A stretch of DNA of 64,000 nt from JANWJE01 sp044326545 (GTDB taxonomy: Bacteria > Chlamydiota > Chlamydiia > Chlamydiales > Parachlamydiaceae): NCBI GenBank assembly GCA_044326545.1, contig JBIRBM010000001.1, forward strand, positions 186,001-250,000. Direction: 5' to 3'. The position numbers and the translations under genes are program-made. Numbering within the stretch: the stretch's first letter is position 1; every line of letters begins with the position of its first letter. The notes beneath the pieces were generated by a model, which saw only the letters and a program-made list of their open reading frames with translations, ran no database searches and was not told where the DNA came from. This document shows positions 32,217-41,304 of this stretch, in pieces.

Positions 32217-33641
32217 CTACATCACTCGTCCAATTAAATCATAATCGGCAACATCGGTTATTTCAACAGTGTATAGCTGCCCAAATCCTTTGACTTTTCG
32301 GCCGTCGTTAATGATCACCTGTCCGTCAATATCGGGACACTGTCCATAGTAACGACCCACCATCAAAAGATTGGTTTCAGGATGATATCCTTCAACAAAA
32401 ACAGCCACTTGTTTACCCACCATTTTCTTTTGCAGCTTTTTGACCACTTTCTTTTGCACTTGCATCAAACGATGGTACCGTTTTTCTTTTACCTCTTCCT
32501 CTACCTGATCGGGAAGGGAATAAGCGTGTGATCCAGGTTCGCGAGAGAACTTAAAGATGCCGACGTTATCTAAGGGATGATCTTGGATAAATTGGACGAG
32601 CTCTTGAAATTGTTCCTCTGTTTCTCCGGGGAAGCCGACAATTAAACTTGTCCGAATCACCACATCGGGAATTTCACGGCGCAAATGAGTGAGGGTATGA
32701 ATGATCTCCTCTTTAGAGGTTGCCCGTCTCATTGCTTTGAGAACATGGTTATTCACATGCTGAATGGGCATATCTAAGTAGGGGCAAATGCGACGATCGC
32801 TCTTCATTAAGGCGATGAGATCATCGGTAATTTCATCGGGATAAAGATATAGGAGGCGTAACCAGAAAGGCTTATCGATTTTTAGCATGCTTTTAAGTAA
32901 ATCGAGTAGGGCTGTCAGGTTTTTTGACCCCGTGTCTTTTCCGTAATCTCCCAAATCTTGCGCGATTAAGATGATTTCTTTTACCCCTTGATTTAACAAG
33001 AGATTGAATTCTTTAAGGACTTGCTCTTGGCTTTTACTTTTTAATGGTCCTTTAATGGTTGGGATGATGCAGTAAGCACACCGTTTTCGGCATCCTTCTG
33101 CAATTTTTAAATAGGCAAAATGTTTAGGGGTGGAAAGGGTGCGAGGAATTTCACCTGCTTCTAAGTAGCTCCTTGCAGTGGTGATGAGTTCTCCTTTTTG
33201 GGTCGATTGAACGGCATTTAAAATCCCGTTAAGATCCCCTGAGCCGAGTAAATAGTCGATGTCAGGACACTCTGCTTTTAAATCTTGGCTATGTGTTTGA
33301 ACCATGCAGCCGGTGACAATGACCTTCGCATTTTTTTTTCGCTGGGCAAGGGTCTCTTTGACTGTGTCGATTGATTCCTGGCGAGACGCTTCGAGAAAGC
33401 CGCATGTATTGATCACAATATAGTCCGCCTCTTCTAGAGTCGGAGAGACTTCATATCCGGCGTGTAAAAGAATGCCGAGCATCACTTCTGTGTCAACAAG
33501 GTTGCGAGGGCAGCCAAGGCTGATAAAGTTGATTTTATTTCCATCAAAACGGAAATTGATAGAACGATCGCTCTCTTTTTCCCCATTAGCTGTTTGCGGA
33601 TTTTTTTGCTGGTGATCTTGTTTTTTGTACATGGGCAACAT
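32217..33641 (-). CDS. rimO: Ribosomal protein S12 methylthiotransferase RimO
   Basis: A 474-residue radical-SAM methylthiotransferase. The N-terminal UPF0004 domain has FISLGCPRNLVDTEVMLG (about residues 38-55), NTCGFLEASRQES and VTGCMVQ, which supply the three Cys of the auxiliary cluster. The radical-SAM motif is CRKRCAYCIIP (CX3CX2C) and a C-terminal TRAM domain follows. The family modifies a conserved Asp of S12. The N-V-D and I-P-T-I-K-G-P-L-K-S forms favour RimO over MiaB. The ATG at 33641 has GGGAG nine bases upstream, leaving a 30-residue polar extension before the first motif. Confidence 0.93.
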   Translation of the reverse strand: MLPMYKKQDHQQKNPQTANGEKESDRSINFRFDGNKINFISLGCPRNLVDTEVMLGILLHAGYEVSPTLEEADYIVINTCGFLEASRQESIDTVKETLAQRKKNAKVIVTGCMVQTHSQDLKAECPDIDYLLGSGDLNGILNAVQSTQKGELITTARSYLEAGEIPRTLSTPKHFAYLKIAEGCRKRCAYCIIPTIKGPLKSKSQEQVLKEFNLLLNQGVKEIILIAQDLGDYGKDTGSKNLTALLDLLKSMLKIDKPFWLRLLYLYPDEITDDLIALMKSDRRICPYLDMPIQHVNNHVLKAMRRATSKEEIIHTLTHLRREIPDVVIRTSLIVGFPGETEEQFQELVQFIQDHPLDNVGIFKFSREPGSHAYSLPDQVEEEVKEKRYHRLMQVQKKVVKKLQKKMVGKQVAVFVEGYHPETNLLMVGRYYGQCPDIDGQVIINDGRKVKGFGQLYTVEITDVADYDLIGRVM

Positions 33642-33709
33642 CTGATGAAACTCCCTTAAAATCTCAAATATAATGGATTATTTTAGGGGATAAGCTCTTT
33701 AACATCAAC

Positions 33710-33787
33710 ATTAGACTTTTTATCTCATTGCATTTGCCCGCCAAGACGATTTTTTTCAAGCAAAGCGAAGGATCCAATGAGTCTATT
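33710..33787 (+). repeat. Copy of the longer dispersed repeat with inverted ends
   Basis: It runs from ATTAGACTTTTTATCTCATT to CCAATGAGTCTATT, so the two ends are inverted relative to each other. The interior CGATTTTTTTCAAGCAAAGC matches the copy at 11930-11945. It lies between rimO and the small gene at 33804. Confidence 0.5.
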
Positions 33788-33803
33788 GTTTCTGTCAGCT
33801 GGT

Positions 33804-34277
33804 TTATCTTGGATTGCCCGGCCGATAAAGTCTGGCGTTATGATCATAAGTGTTGCTATCGGGGGGGTAGTAGGTATTTGGAAGGGGATAATAAGAATTA
33901 TAGTAAGGATTTGTCACGCTTTTTGTTTGGCGAATTCCAAAAAGGGAATAATAATAATCATTTCTTCCCCACCAGTCGTCCATGTACTCGGGGCTTCGTT
34001 GGTTATCCCTCAAACCTGGGCGGTTAGCGGGATCTCCCCCGGCATTCATCCGGCTCGTTGTATCGGCTTCAGTCCTTGGAATTGTGACGTAACCTGAGAG
34101 AGGGGAAAAAATAAGAGAGAAAAAAATCAAGAAGAGAGAGAAACATAGACCTCTTGCCTGATTGACTTGACTTGAAAAAATGGGGGATAAAAATGAAAAA
34201 AAGGGCAATATTAGCAACGAAATGAAATGATGCAAAAATTCTAATCTTAAATTTAGAAATTGTGAAAATTTAAACAT
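33804..34277 (-). CDS. Membrane-anchored protein with Tyr/Asn/Pro-rich tail
   Basis: A 157-residue protein starting at the ATG at 34277, which has AAAGGAAAGG upstream; the longer frame to 34337 has no ribosome site. Two hydrophobic stretches (FISLLILPFFSFLSPIF and LCFSLFLIFFSLIFSPLSGY) occupy the first 70 residues. The rest is polar and rich in Y, N and P (DWWGRNDYYYSLFG, NPYYNSYYPLPNTYYP). The layout suggests a membrane or exported protein with a disordered exposed tail. No family recognised. Confidence 0.6.
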   Translation of the reverse strand: MFKFSQFLNLRLEFLHHFISLLILPFFSFLSPIFSSQVNQARGLCFSLFLIFFSLIFSPLSGYVTIPRTEADTTSRMNAGGDPANRPGLRDNQRSPEYMDDWWGRNDYYYSLFGIRQTKSVTNPYYNSYYPLPNTYYPPDSNTYDHNARLYRPGNPR

Positions 34278-34378
34278 TTTGCCTTTCCTTTTTAGGAGCT
34301 GTCTTCCGATTTGCTCAAGATTATTTCCATACCACAATTGCCATTTGTATGGAATAGGGAAAAATTGAGTGAATCTTG

Positions 34379-34424
34379 GTGCGTAAGAACCTGTTCAACA
34401 TCTTTGATCCGATGATCTGTTTAT
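34379..34424 (+). repeat. Copy of the GTGCGTAAG + GAACCTGTTCAA dispersed repeat
   Basis: GTGCGTAAGAACCTGTTCAA (34379-34398) followed by CATCTTTGATCCGATGATCT is the best-preserved copy of the short element in the window. It joins the 15-mer start and the GAACCTGTTCAA unit. It lies in the spacer downstream of priA and upstream of the Tyr-rich membrane gene. Confidence 0.6.
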
Positions 34425-34480
34425 AGAAGCAACGCATTGTGATCAAAGAGTTTGAAGAGGTTTTAAGAAGTCTAATGTGT

Positions 34481-36742
34481 TTAAAAAAATGTTGAAGAGG
34501 GATTGATGTCGATAAATAATTTGATTTGCTTTGGAAGGGAATATTTTTCTTGAAGATCATGCAAAACTTGGCTTAGCCTATACATGGTGGGCCCTCTGAC
34601 AAGAAATTGATAGCGGTATTCATCTTTTATTTTGGTGTAGCCGCAAGGGATAACCGGATTAAATTCGAACTTGGAGGGAAGAGAGTCGATCAGCCGCTTG
34701 CGCATCTCTTCTGCCGCAGCGAGCGCCTGTTTCTCATTTTTCCCGGAAAATCGCAGTTTAGCTATATGGGAGAAGGGAGGGTATTCAAAAAATCTCCTTA
34801 CTTCGATTTCTTCATTGTAAAACGCAACATAATTTTGATCGGCTGCATATTGAATGGTCGTATTCTCCGGAAGAGTGGTCTGAATCACGACTTCTCCTGG
34901 AATAACTCCCCGCCCCGAGCGCCCCGCCACCTGGGTGATGAGTTGAAAAACGTTCTCCGAAGCGCGAAAATCGGGGATATTTAATCCTGTATCGCTATTC
35001 AATACTCCCACTAGGGTGACCTCCGGAAAATGAAGCCCTTTTGCAATCATTTGTGTGCCGATCAAAACATCTGCTTTTCCGCTTCCAAAATCACGTAAAA
35101 TTTTTTGATGGCTTCCTTTGTGTCGTGTCGTGTCGGCGTCAGCTCTTAATGTCCGTATCGAAGGAAATATTGCGTGCAATGCCCGCTCTATTTGCTCTGT
35201 CCCTACGCCACGAAATTTTAGTGGATGTTTTCCCCGGCAGCTTGGGCATTCAGTAGGAGGAGGCGTGACTTGGAAGCTGCATAAATGACACGCAAGGCAA
35301 TTATCCCCAAGATGAAAGGTCATTGGGACATCGCAATGGGAGCACTTGACAGTGTGCCGGCAATCTTGGCATAGCAAAACGGTGTGATAACCTCGCCGAT
35401 TAAGAAAAAGAATCGTTTGTTCTCCCTCTTTTTGTCTTTTCTCTATTCCATTGAGTAAAGCCTCGGAAAAATGGGTCCACCCTTTTGTTTTTTCAAACTC
35501 TTTACGCATGTCGATAACGGTGACTTTAGGAAGTGTCGCTTTATCGGCTCTTTGCTCCAATACGCTAAGGGCATATTTTCCTGATAATCCATTATAATAG
35601 CTTTCAAGACTTGGGGTTGCGCTTCCTAGTACAACAGTGCTGTTTGTGAGTTTCCCTCGCATCACAGCCACATCCCGTGCTTGATAGCAAGGGGGCATGT
35701 CGTTTTGCTTATAAGATTGTTCGTGCTCTTCATCGACAATGATGAGCCCCAGATTCACAACAGGGCTGAAAATGGCCGAGCGGGCACCAATTACGATCTT
35801 TGCTTTTCCTTGCCGGATATTGTGCCATTCATCATTGCGCTCCCCTTGGCTTAAGCGGTGATGAAGGATTGCAATTTTTTCTTTAAAACGACTGCGGAAG
35901 CGTTCGATGGTCTGCGCCGTTAAAGAAATTTCAGGGACGAGCATGATTGTCCCTTTATTCGCCTTGATAGCCATCTCAATGGCTTGAAGATAAACTTCGG
36001 TTTTTCCGCTTCCGGTAATCCCAAACAGGAGGTGAGTCTCAAAGAGATGATCATGTAAGCTTTTTGCGATTTTAGCTAGAGCTTTTTCTTGGCTTGGATT
36101 AAGCGCTTTGGCTTTTGTCATGAAATATTCTTCATTGATCAGAGGGGAGCGGTCAATCCGCACAATATCTAAAATCAACACTCCTTCTTTTGCGAGCGCA
36201 TCGACTGTTGATCGAGATCCTTTTGTCTCTTCTAAGAGTTTTGATAAAAGTATTCCTTTTTTGACTTTTAGCATCGCTTCAATGATTAAGGCTTGAGCTG
36301 GCTTTTTTTCTCTTATCGCGATGCAGATTTCCCTTAATTCTTCTCTTGTTTTTCCCCTCATCACAAATAATTGTTCTTTGGGAGCCATTCCTTTTCTCAC
36401 TCCAGGGGGCAGTAAAAGGCGGAAAATATGTCGAAGAGGAGAGCAATAATAGCGGGCGATCCAAAGAGCGAGTTGAAAGAGGTCAGGCGGGATGAGTGCT
36501 CCATCAGAGAGAATATTGGCAATCGGCTTGATAGAAGGATAGGTTGATTTTTCCTTGATTTGTACAACATAACCACTTCTTAAATAGCCCTTAACAGGGA
36601 CTTCTACCCGACTGCCAATTTGCAGGGAGGGGCCATGAATCGCCTTGATGCCATAATCGAGCGTCTTATCGACTGCAACGTCCAAAATCACTTCAGCAAA
36701 AGCAATAAAAGAGTGTGGCGTCATCTCAGAGGAGGTACTCAT
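34481..36742 (-). CDS. priA: Primosomal replication-restart helicase PriA
   Basis: A 753-residue SF2 helicase. The N-terminal DNA-binding region is AEVILDVAVDKTLDYGI. Helicase motifs are GITGSGKTEVYLQA (motif I), DEEHEQSYK (DEEH box), GSATPSLESYY, LFLNRRGYH and IGTQMIAKGLHFP. Between them are zinc-binding clusters, CQDCRHTVKCSHC and CLACHLC...CPSC. PriA reloads the replisome at collapsed forks. The ATG lies six bases after the stop of the preceding gene, so translation is probably coupled. Confidence 0.97.
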   Translation of the reverse strand: MSTSSEMTPHSFIAFAEVILDVAVDKTLDYGIKAIHGPSLQIGSRVEVPVKGYLRSGYVVQIKEKSTYPSIKPIANILSDGALIPPDLFQLALWIARYYCSPLRHIFRLLLPPGVRKGMAPKEQLFVMRGKTREELREICIAIREKKPAQALIIEAMLKVKKGILLSKLLEETKGSRSTVDALAKEGVLILDIVRIDRSPLINEEYFMTKAKALNPSQEKALAKIAKSLHDHLFETHLLFGITGSGKTEVYLQAIEMAIKANKGTIMLVPEISLTAQTIERFRSRFKEKIAILHHRLSQGERNDEWHNIRQGKAKIVIGARSAIFSPVVNLGLIIVDEEHEQSYKQNDMPPCYQARDVAVMRGKLTNSTVVLGSATPSLESYYNGLSGKYALSVLEQRADKATLPKVTVIDMRKEFEKTKGWTHFSEALLNGIEKRQKEGEQTILFLNRRGYHTVLLCQDCRHTVKCSHCDVPMTFHLGDNCLACHLCSFQVTPPPTECPSCRGKHPLKFRGVGTEQIERALHAIFPSIRTLRADADTTRHKGSHQKILRDFGSGKADVLIGTQMIAKGLHFPEVTLVGVLNSDTGLNIPDFRASENVFQLITQVAGRSGRGVIPGEVVIQTTLPENTTIQYAADQNYVAFYNEEIEVRRFFEYPPFSHIAKLRFSGKNEKQALAAAEEMRKRLIDSLPSKFEFNPVIPCGYTKIKDEYRYQFLVRGPTMYRLSQVLHDLQEKYSLPKQIKLFIDINPSSTFF

Positions 36743-36748
36743 GATGAT

Positions 36749-37711
36749 TTACTTGGCCGGATGTTTTGATGGAACAACCACGTTTGCAGCTGCAAATTCA
36801 TTGCAGATCGCTCTCCATAACAACGGTTTGAGTTGAGGCTCTTTGAGATAGAGGGCGAGGTCGGATAGGAGAAGTAAAGGGGTGTTGTGAAGGAAATGTT
36901 TCCCTTGTTGGGGCTCTTCCCGATAAAATTGGATTAATTTTGGATGGAGATAAAGGGCGTAGTCGCCTGCAATGATTAACCGCAAGGAGGAGGAGTTGAT
37001 CAACGCTTCCCACCCATTTGTTTTTTCGATGCGCGGGGCCGATATGACCCGTGCAGGAGCTAAGCGCAAAGAGATGGCGCGTGCAATATTTTTCAAAAAA
37101 GCCAATTGCGGATCGCCATCGTCAAACGAAAGAATCAAGACAGGACAAGTCTCTTCTGTTTTTAACCATCTCTTTTTGTTTCTAACTGCTATTTCATCGC
37201 TAGGAATGGATTGTGGTAGAACCCAATCAGGAAAGAGTGAACCATAAAGTTTCCATTCTTCGACATTTTTTTGCTCAACAGCTATTGGCAAAGGATCTAA
37301 ATGAAACCCTCTCTTTTTTTCTTCCTTCTCTTTGTCCCCAGTTGATTGCGAATAGGGGGGAGGGGTCGCAGATGCGGGTTTTTGATGATCAATGGCCGGA
37401 GGATTTGCTTTGTGCTTAATCAATTCTGCCGTTCGCTCTAAAGGACGATTTTCAATGGGTTTTAGCGGTAAAGATGAGGGCGAGAGGGGAGGGGTTGCCC
37501 GTTTCATCTCTTGAGTCTGTGCAGGTTTAAAAAAAGGGAGGGGATGCGGAGCGTGCGGGGGCGAAATGTCTGATGAACGGCTCCTTTTTTCGTTAAAAAC
37601 ATCGAAGATGGCTGGATCGACCGATCGGATCTCTGCAAGGGGGTGCTCCCGAATAAGAAAAAGACGGGTTAAATGGATCAATTCCGTGTAGCGATCTTTA
37701 AGGGGTGTCAT
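36749..37711 (-). CDS. Hypothetical protein with proline-rich linker
   Basis: A 320-residue protein from the ATG at 37711, overlapping the end of the upstream gene by 14 bases. Residues about 1-40 are predicted helical (LKDRYTELIHLTRLFLIREH). Residues 45-150 form a Pro/Ser/Lys-rich linker. The C-terminal 170 residues form a compact hydrophobic domain with VLILSFDDGDPQLAFLKNIARAI and LRLIIAGDYALYLHPKLI. Codon overlap with its neighbours suggests a three-gene unit ending in priA. I do not recognise a family, and its DNA-repair role is only suggested by location. Confidence 0.7.
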   Translation of the reverse strand: MTPLKDRYTELIHLTRLFLIREHPLAEIRSVDPAIFDVFNEKRSRSSDISPPHAPHPLPFFKPAQTQEMKRATPPLSPSSLPLKPIENRPLERTAELIKHKANPPAIDHQKPASATPPPYSQSTGDKEKEEKKRGFHLDPLPIAVEQKNVEEWKLYGSLFPDWVLPQSIPSDEIAVRNKKRWLKTEETCPVLILSFDDGDPQLAFLKNIARAISLRLAPARVISAPRIEKTNGWEALINSSSLRLIIAGDYALYLHPKLIQFYREEPQQGKHFLHNTPLLLLSDLALYLKEPQLKPLLWRAICNEFAAANVVVPSKHPAK

Positions 37712-38420
37712 ATAGATGTTGAATAGAAGGGGGAATGGCCTCAAATCCTCTCGTCTGATAGCGGCTGACAAGCAAGGCAATTGCCGGTGATGATTTTTTT
37801 GACCATTTAAATTGTTTATGAAAGAAATCTTCTTTGTAAATTTCTGATAAAGCCCGTTGATTGCGCATTAAATAATAGACAACATTTTCATTGTCCGCAA
37901 AGTCATGTAAAATGCGAGGGATATAGCGATAGACTTGATTCAATCGGATTTGGAAAGTCTGAAAAGAGCGTTTGATTGGTAGATAAAAGAGGGACGATCT
38001 CGAATGAGGGATATAAGGATTAGTCCACAAAGAATTGAGGAGCTCAAGGTTATACACCGCCATTAGCCAAGCTTGATGAGCTGCCATGTGTAAATGGACA
38101 TGACATTTGTTTTCATGAGAAGAGTTGCGTGAAAATTGTTCGCAATATTCTTTAAATTTCGTTAAAGGTCCTTCAATCCAGCGAGAAATGGAGGGGTGTT
38201 CTTGTTGCTGAGGAGATCCAATCATTTCGCTTAGAATTTGAATGAGTGCCGGTGGGGATAAAGGGGCGTCGGATCCCACTCTCTCTTCAATCAATTTTTT
38301 CATTTGAGAGGTTAAATGGTGGGTCCGGATAAATTTTTCTACAATGAATTGAATCAAAATCGCATTGTCTTCATGAAATGAATTGAAGTGGGGCATCGGG
38401 TCTTGCATTTGTGTTGACAC
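37698..38420 (-). CDS. Hypothetical cytosolic protein upstream of priA
   Basis: A 240-residue protein. GTG at 38420 is chosen because AAAGGAGG lies eight bases upstream; a GTG nine bases earlier overlaps that ribosome site. The sequence is mostly helical with several His and aromatic residues (CHVHLHMAAHQAWLMAVYNLELLNSLW, YRYIPRILHDFADNENVVYYL). There is no signal peptide or membrane segment. It overlaps the next gene by 14 bases and follows mutS on the same strand. Family not recognised. Confidence 0.72.
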   Translation of the reverse strand: MSTQMQDPMPHFNSFHEDNAILIQFIVEKFIRTHHLTSQMKKLIEERVGSDAPLSPPALIQILSEMIGSPQQQEHPSISRWIEGPLTKFKEYCEQFSRNSSHENKCHVHLHMAAHQAWLMAVYNLELLNSLWTNPYIPHSRSSLFYLPIKRSFQTFQIRLNQVYRYIPRILHDFADNENVVYYLMRNQRALSEIYKEDFFHKQFKWSKKSSPAIALLVSRYQTRGFEAIPPSIQHLYDTP

Positions 38421-38527
38421 AGTCCTCACCTCCTTTCATTTGTGTAGATTTGCTCCGATCAAATGGAACGACTACAGATCGTAGCACACGATTCAACAAA
38501 ATTTCAAATGAAATTCTGAACGGGCTA

Positions 38528-41146
38528 TTATGCCGTATCAAAGAGGGAAAGTTGAAGGTTGTTTAAGTTGGTGTTGGGCTTTGGTGATGAACGCTTGGGT
38601 TTCGAGGGCGCAAAAGCATTTTTTCGATTAGAATTCTCTTCCAAGTGTTCCAAAATTTCTTTTGAGCGATGAATGACGGAAGAGGGCATCCCGGCGAGCC
38701 GAGCGACATGAATTCCGTAGCTCTTATCGGTTCCCCCTTTGACGATCTTTCTTAAAAAGGTTATGTGATCCTCAGCTTCATGGACTGCAACATTGTAATT
38801 GATGGCCCCCGCAATTCTTTCTTCTAATTTTGTGAGCTCCCAATAGTGTGTGGCAAAGAGTGTTTTAGCCATTCGCCCTTCTGTGCACAGAAGATATTCA
38901 GCAACGGACCAAGCAATCGAAATCCCGTCATAGGTGCTTGTCCCTCTTCCAATTTCATCTAAAATCACTAAGGAACGGGATGTGGCGTTATTTAAAATAG
39001 TTGCCGTTTCAGTCATTTCAACCATGAACGTTGACTGCCCCCTTGAAAGATCGTCGCTTGCGCCGATCCGAGTAAAGACTTTGTCAACAATTCCAATATG
39101 CGCTTTTTTAGCCGGAACATAAGAGCCGATTTGCGCCATAATCACAATGAGAGCCACTTGCCGCAGATAAGTCGATTTTCCGGCCATATTCGGTCCGGTA
39201 ATCAGGAGAAGGCGCTGCTCTTTGTCGTTAAGATAGGTGTCATTAGGAATGAATGTTTCGTTTTTGCAGACCTCTTCGATGACAGGGTGGCGCCCATCTT
39301 GAATGTGAATCAAATGACTGTCGTCGATGCAAGGACGGCAATAATGATTCTCTTTGGCAACTTCGGCAAGGGCGCTTATACAATCAAGCCTTGCAATCGC
39401 TTGCGCCACATTCATGACCGATTGGGTATAGGCTGCGATCTCTTCTCTTAAGCGAAGAAAAAGTTCACTTTCAATGGATTGAATCCGCTCCTCTGCAGTC
39501 AGTACCTTGCTCTCATATTCTTTAAGGGCAGGTGAAATGTATCGTTCTGCATTAACAAGGGTTTGACGACGCAAAAATGTATCGGGCATTCGATCTGTTT
39601 GACCACGGCTCACTTCGATGAAATAGCCGAACATCCGATTAAATCCCACTTTCAGTGTTTTGATGCCGGTCTGCTCTCGTAATTCAGATTGGTAGCGTGC
39701 GATCCAAGATTTACTGTCGCGGCTGATTTCGCGCAAATCATCCAGTTCTTTGTTGAATCCATCCCGAAATGTTTTTCCTTCTCCAAGGCGTAAAGGAGGT
39801 TCGTCAACAAGCGCTTGCGCAATTTTTTGATTCATTTCAGGTAAAGGATCGAGTTTTTCCTTCTCGAGTTGAATCCAAGAAGAGGGGAGGCAATCAAGTA
39901 GAGAGGCTAGGGAACCAATAGGAGCAAAAGAGTAGTGGAGGGCCATTAAGTCCCGCGCGGTTGCATAGCCGGCGCTGATTTTCATCATTAAACGTTCAAT
40001 GTCCTTCACTTCTAATAGTCTAGCTCTAAGAGTTTTTAAGCAGTGTTCATGATCCAAAAAAGATTGGATAGCCTCTTGCCTTTGATGGATCGTCTTGATG
40101 GAAAGAAGGGGTTGCTTGACCCATTGATTGAGGAGGCGTGCACCCATAGGAGTGTGTGTGTGGTCTAGGATATTAAGCAGCGTATTTTTACGGGTGCCAT
40201 CCTGTAAAGAGGTGGTCAGTTCGAGATTGCGCTGTGTCATCCGATCAAGGCTCATGAAGTGCGAGGTCGAGTAGGCACTAATGGTCTGAATGTGGTGGAT
40301 GGGTAAGGATAACACGTCTTGGATGTAGTGAAGCAACGCTCCGGCTGCATTAATGGCTCCGATTTTTCCTTGGAGCCCGAAGCCATCAAGGTTGTAGACG
40401 TTAAAATGCTGAACCAAAAAATCGCAAGCGGTTTGATGTTCAAAATGCCAATCGGCTTGGGTATTGACCAGAAAGGGATAGGCTTGTCGAATCTCCTCGA
40501 AAAGAGGCAGGTGCTTATTTTTAAATTTTTCAGAGGTGAGGAATTCAGCTGGTTGGAGACGATAAATTTCGTTGAGTAAGTCTTTTTCATCTGTAAATTC
40601 GGTGACCCAACACTCTCCTGTTGTCAGGTCTAAGAAGGCCAGTCCGATGATTTGACCGGCTTGAGTCAAAGAGGCAAAAAAATTATTATTTTTCTCAGAT
40701 AATAAATGGGAGCTCATCACGGTGCCTGGCGTAACGATTCTGACCACTTCCCGTTTAACCAATCCTTTAGCTTTTTTAGGATCTTCAACCTGCTCCGCAA
40801 TCGCTACCCGGTAGCCTTTGCCCACTAATTTGTCAACATAGCCATCGCTTGTGTGGAAAGGGATGCCGCTCATCGGGATCTCTTGCCGCTTTGTCAGTGT
40901 CAGATCGAGCTCTTTTGAGAGGAGGTGGGCATCTTCGTAGAATGCTTCATAAAAATCTCCCATGCGGAAGAGGAGGACCGCATCCTTAGCTTGTTGTTTG
41001 CAAGCATGCCATTGAATCATCATAGGAGAAGCTTTAGTTTCGTCAAACAAGGGAAATGGATGATTTGCCCTTTCCTGTGGCGTGAAGTCAGGAAAATGTG
41101 AGGGAATGATAGGATTTGCTTCAGAGGGGTGATCCAACATGATCAT
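38528..41146 (-). CDS. mutS: DNA mismatch repair protein MutS
   Basis: An 872-residue MutS1-type protein. The mismatch-reading domain carries the Phe-x-Glu motif in RMGDFYEAFYEDA. Connector and lever domains follow, then the ATPase with ITGPNMAGKSTYLRQ (Walker A), RIGASDDLSRGQSTFMVEM, VILDEIGRGTSTYDG (Walker B) and ATHYWELT. The N-terminus extends about 50 residues before the first conserved motif, slightly longer than usual. No obvious ribosome site precedes the ATG at 41146. It is divergent from the chitinase-like gene. Confidence 0.97.
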   Translation of the reverse strand: MIMLDHPSEANPIIPSHFPDFTPQERANHPFPLFDETKASPMMIQWHACKQQAKDAVLLFRMGDFYEAFYEDAHLLSKELDLTLTKRQEIPMSGIPFHTSDGYVDKLVGKGYRVAIAEQVEDPKKAKGLVKREVVRIVTPGTVMSSHLLSEKNNNFFASLTQAGQIIGLAFLDLTTGECWVTEFTDEKDLLNEIYRLQPAEFLTSEKFKNKHLPLFEEIRQAYPFLVNTQADWHFEHQTACDFLVQHFNVYNLDGFGLQGKIGAINAAGALLHYIQDVLSLPIHHIQTISAYSTSHFMSLDRMTQRNLELTTSLQDGTRKNTLLNILDHTHTPMGARLLNQWVKQPLLSIKTIHQRQEAIQSFLDHEHCLKTLRARLLEVKDIERLMMKISAGYATARDLMALHYSFAPIGSLASLLDCLPSSWIQLEKEKLDPLPEMNQKIAQALVDEPPLRLGEGKTFRDGFNKELDDLREISRDSKSWIARYQSELREQTGIKTLKVGFNRMFGYFIEVSRGQTDRMPDTFLRRQTLVNAERYISPALKEYESKVLTAEERIQSIESELFLRLREEIAAYTQSVMNVAQAIARLDCISALAEVAKENHYCRPCIDDSHLIHIQDGRHPVIEEVCKNETFIPNDTYLNDKEQRLLLITGPNMAGKSTYLRQVALIVIMAQIGSYVPAKKAHIGIVDKVFTRIGASDDLSRGQSTFMVEMTETATILNNATSRSLVILDEIGRGTSTYDGISIAWSVAEYLLCTEGRMAKTLFATHYWELTKLEERIAGAINYNVAVHEAEDHITFLRKIVKGGTDKSYGIHVARLAGMPSSVIHRSKEILEHLEENSNRKNAFAPSKPKRSSPKPNTNLNNLQLSLFDTA

Positions 41147-41304
41147 AAATGGGTTAAAAAAGAGAAGAAGCGACTATACCCTCTTTTTAATAAAAAGGGA
41201 AACGTTTATCCATTTCCAGCGAAAAATAGCGGAACGCTTTCGATGAAATGTCTTTCTCTTTTTTAGGAGAAGTGCTAGTTTGAAATTTTCTTGCAGAGGA
41301 GAAG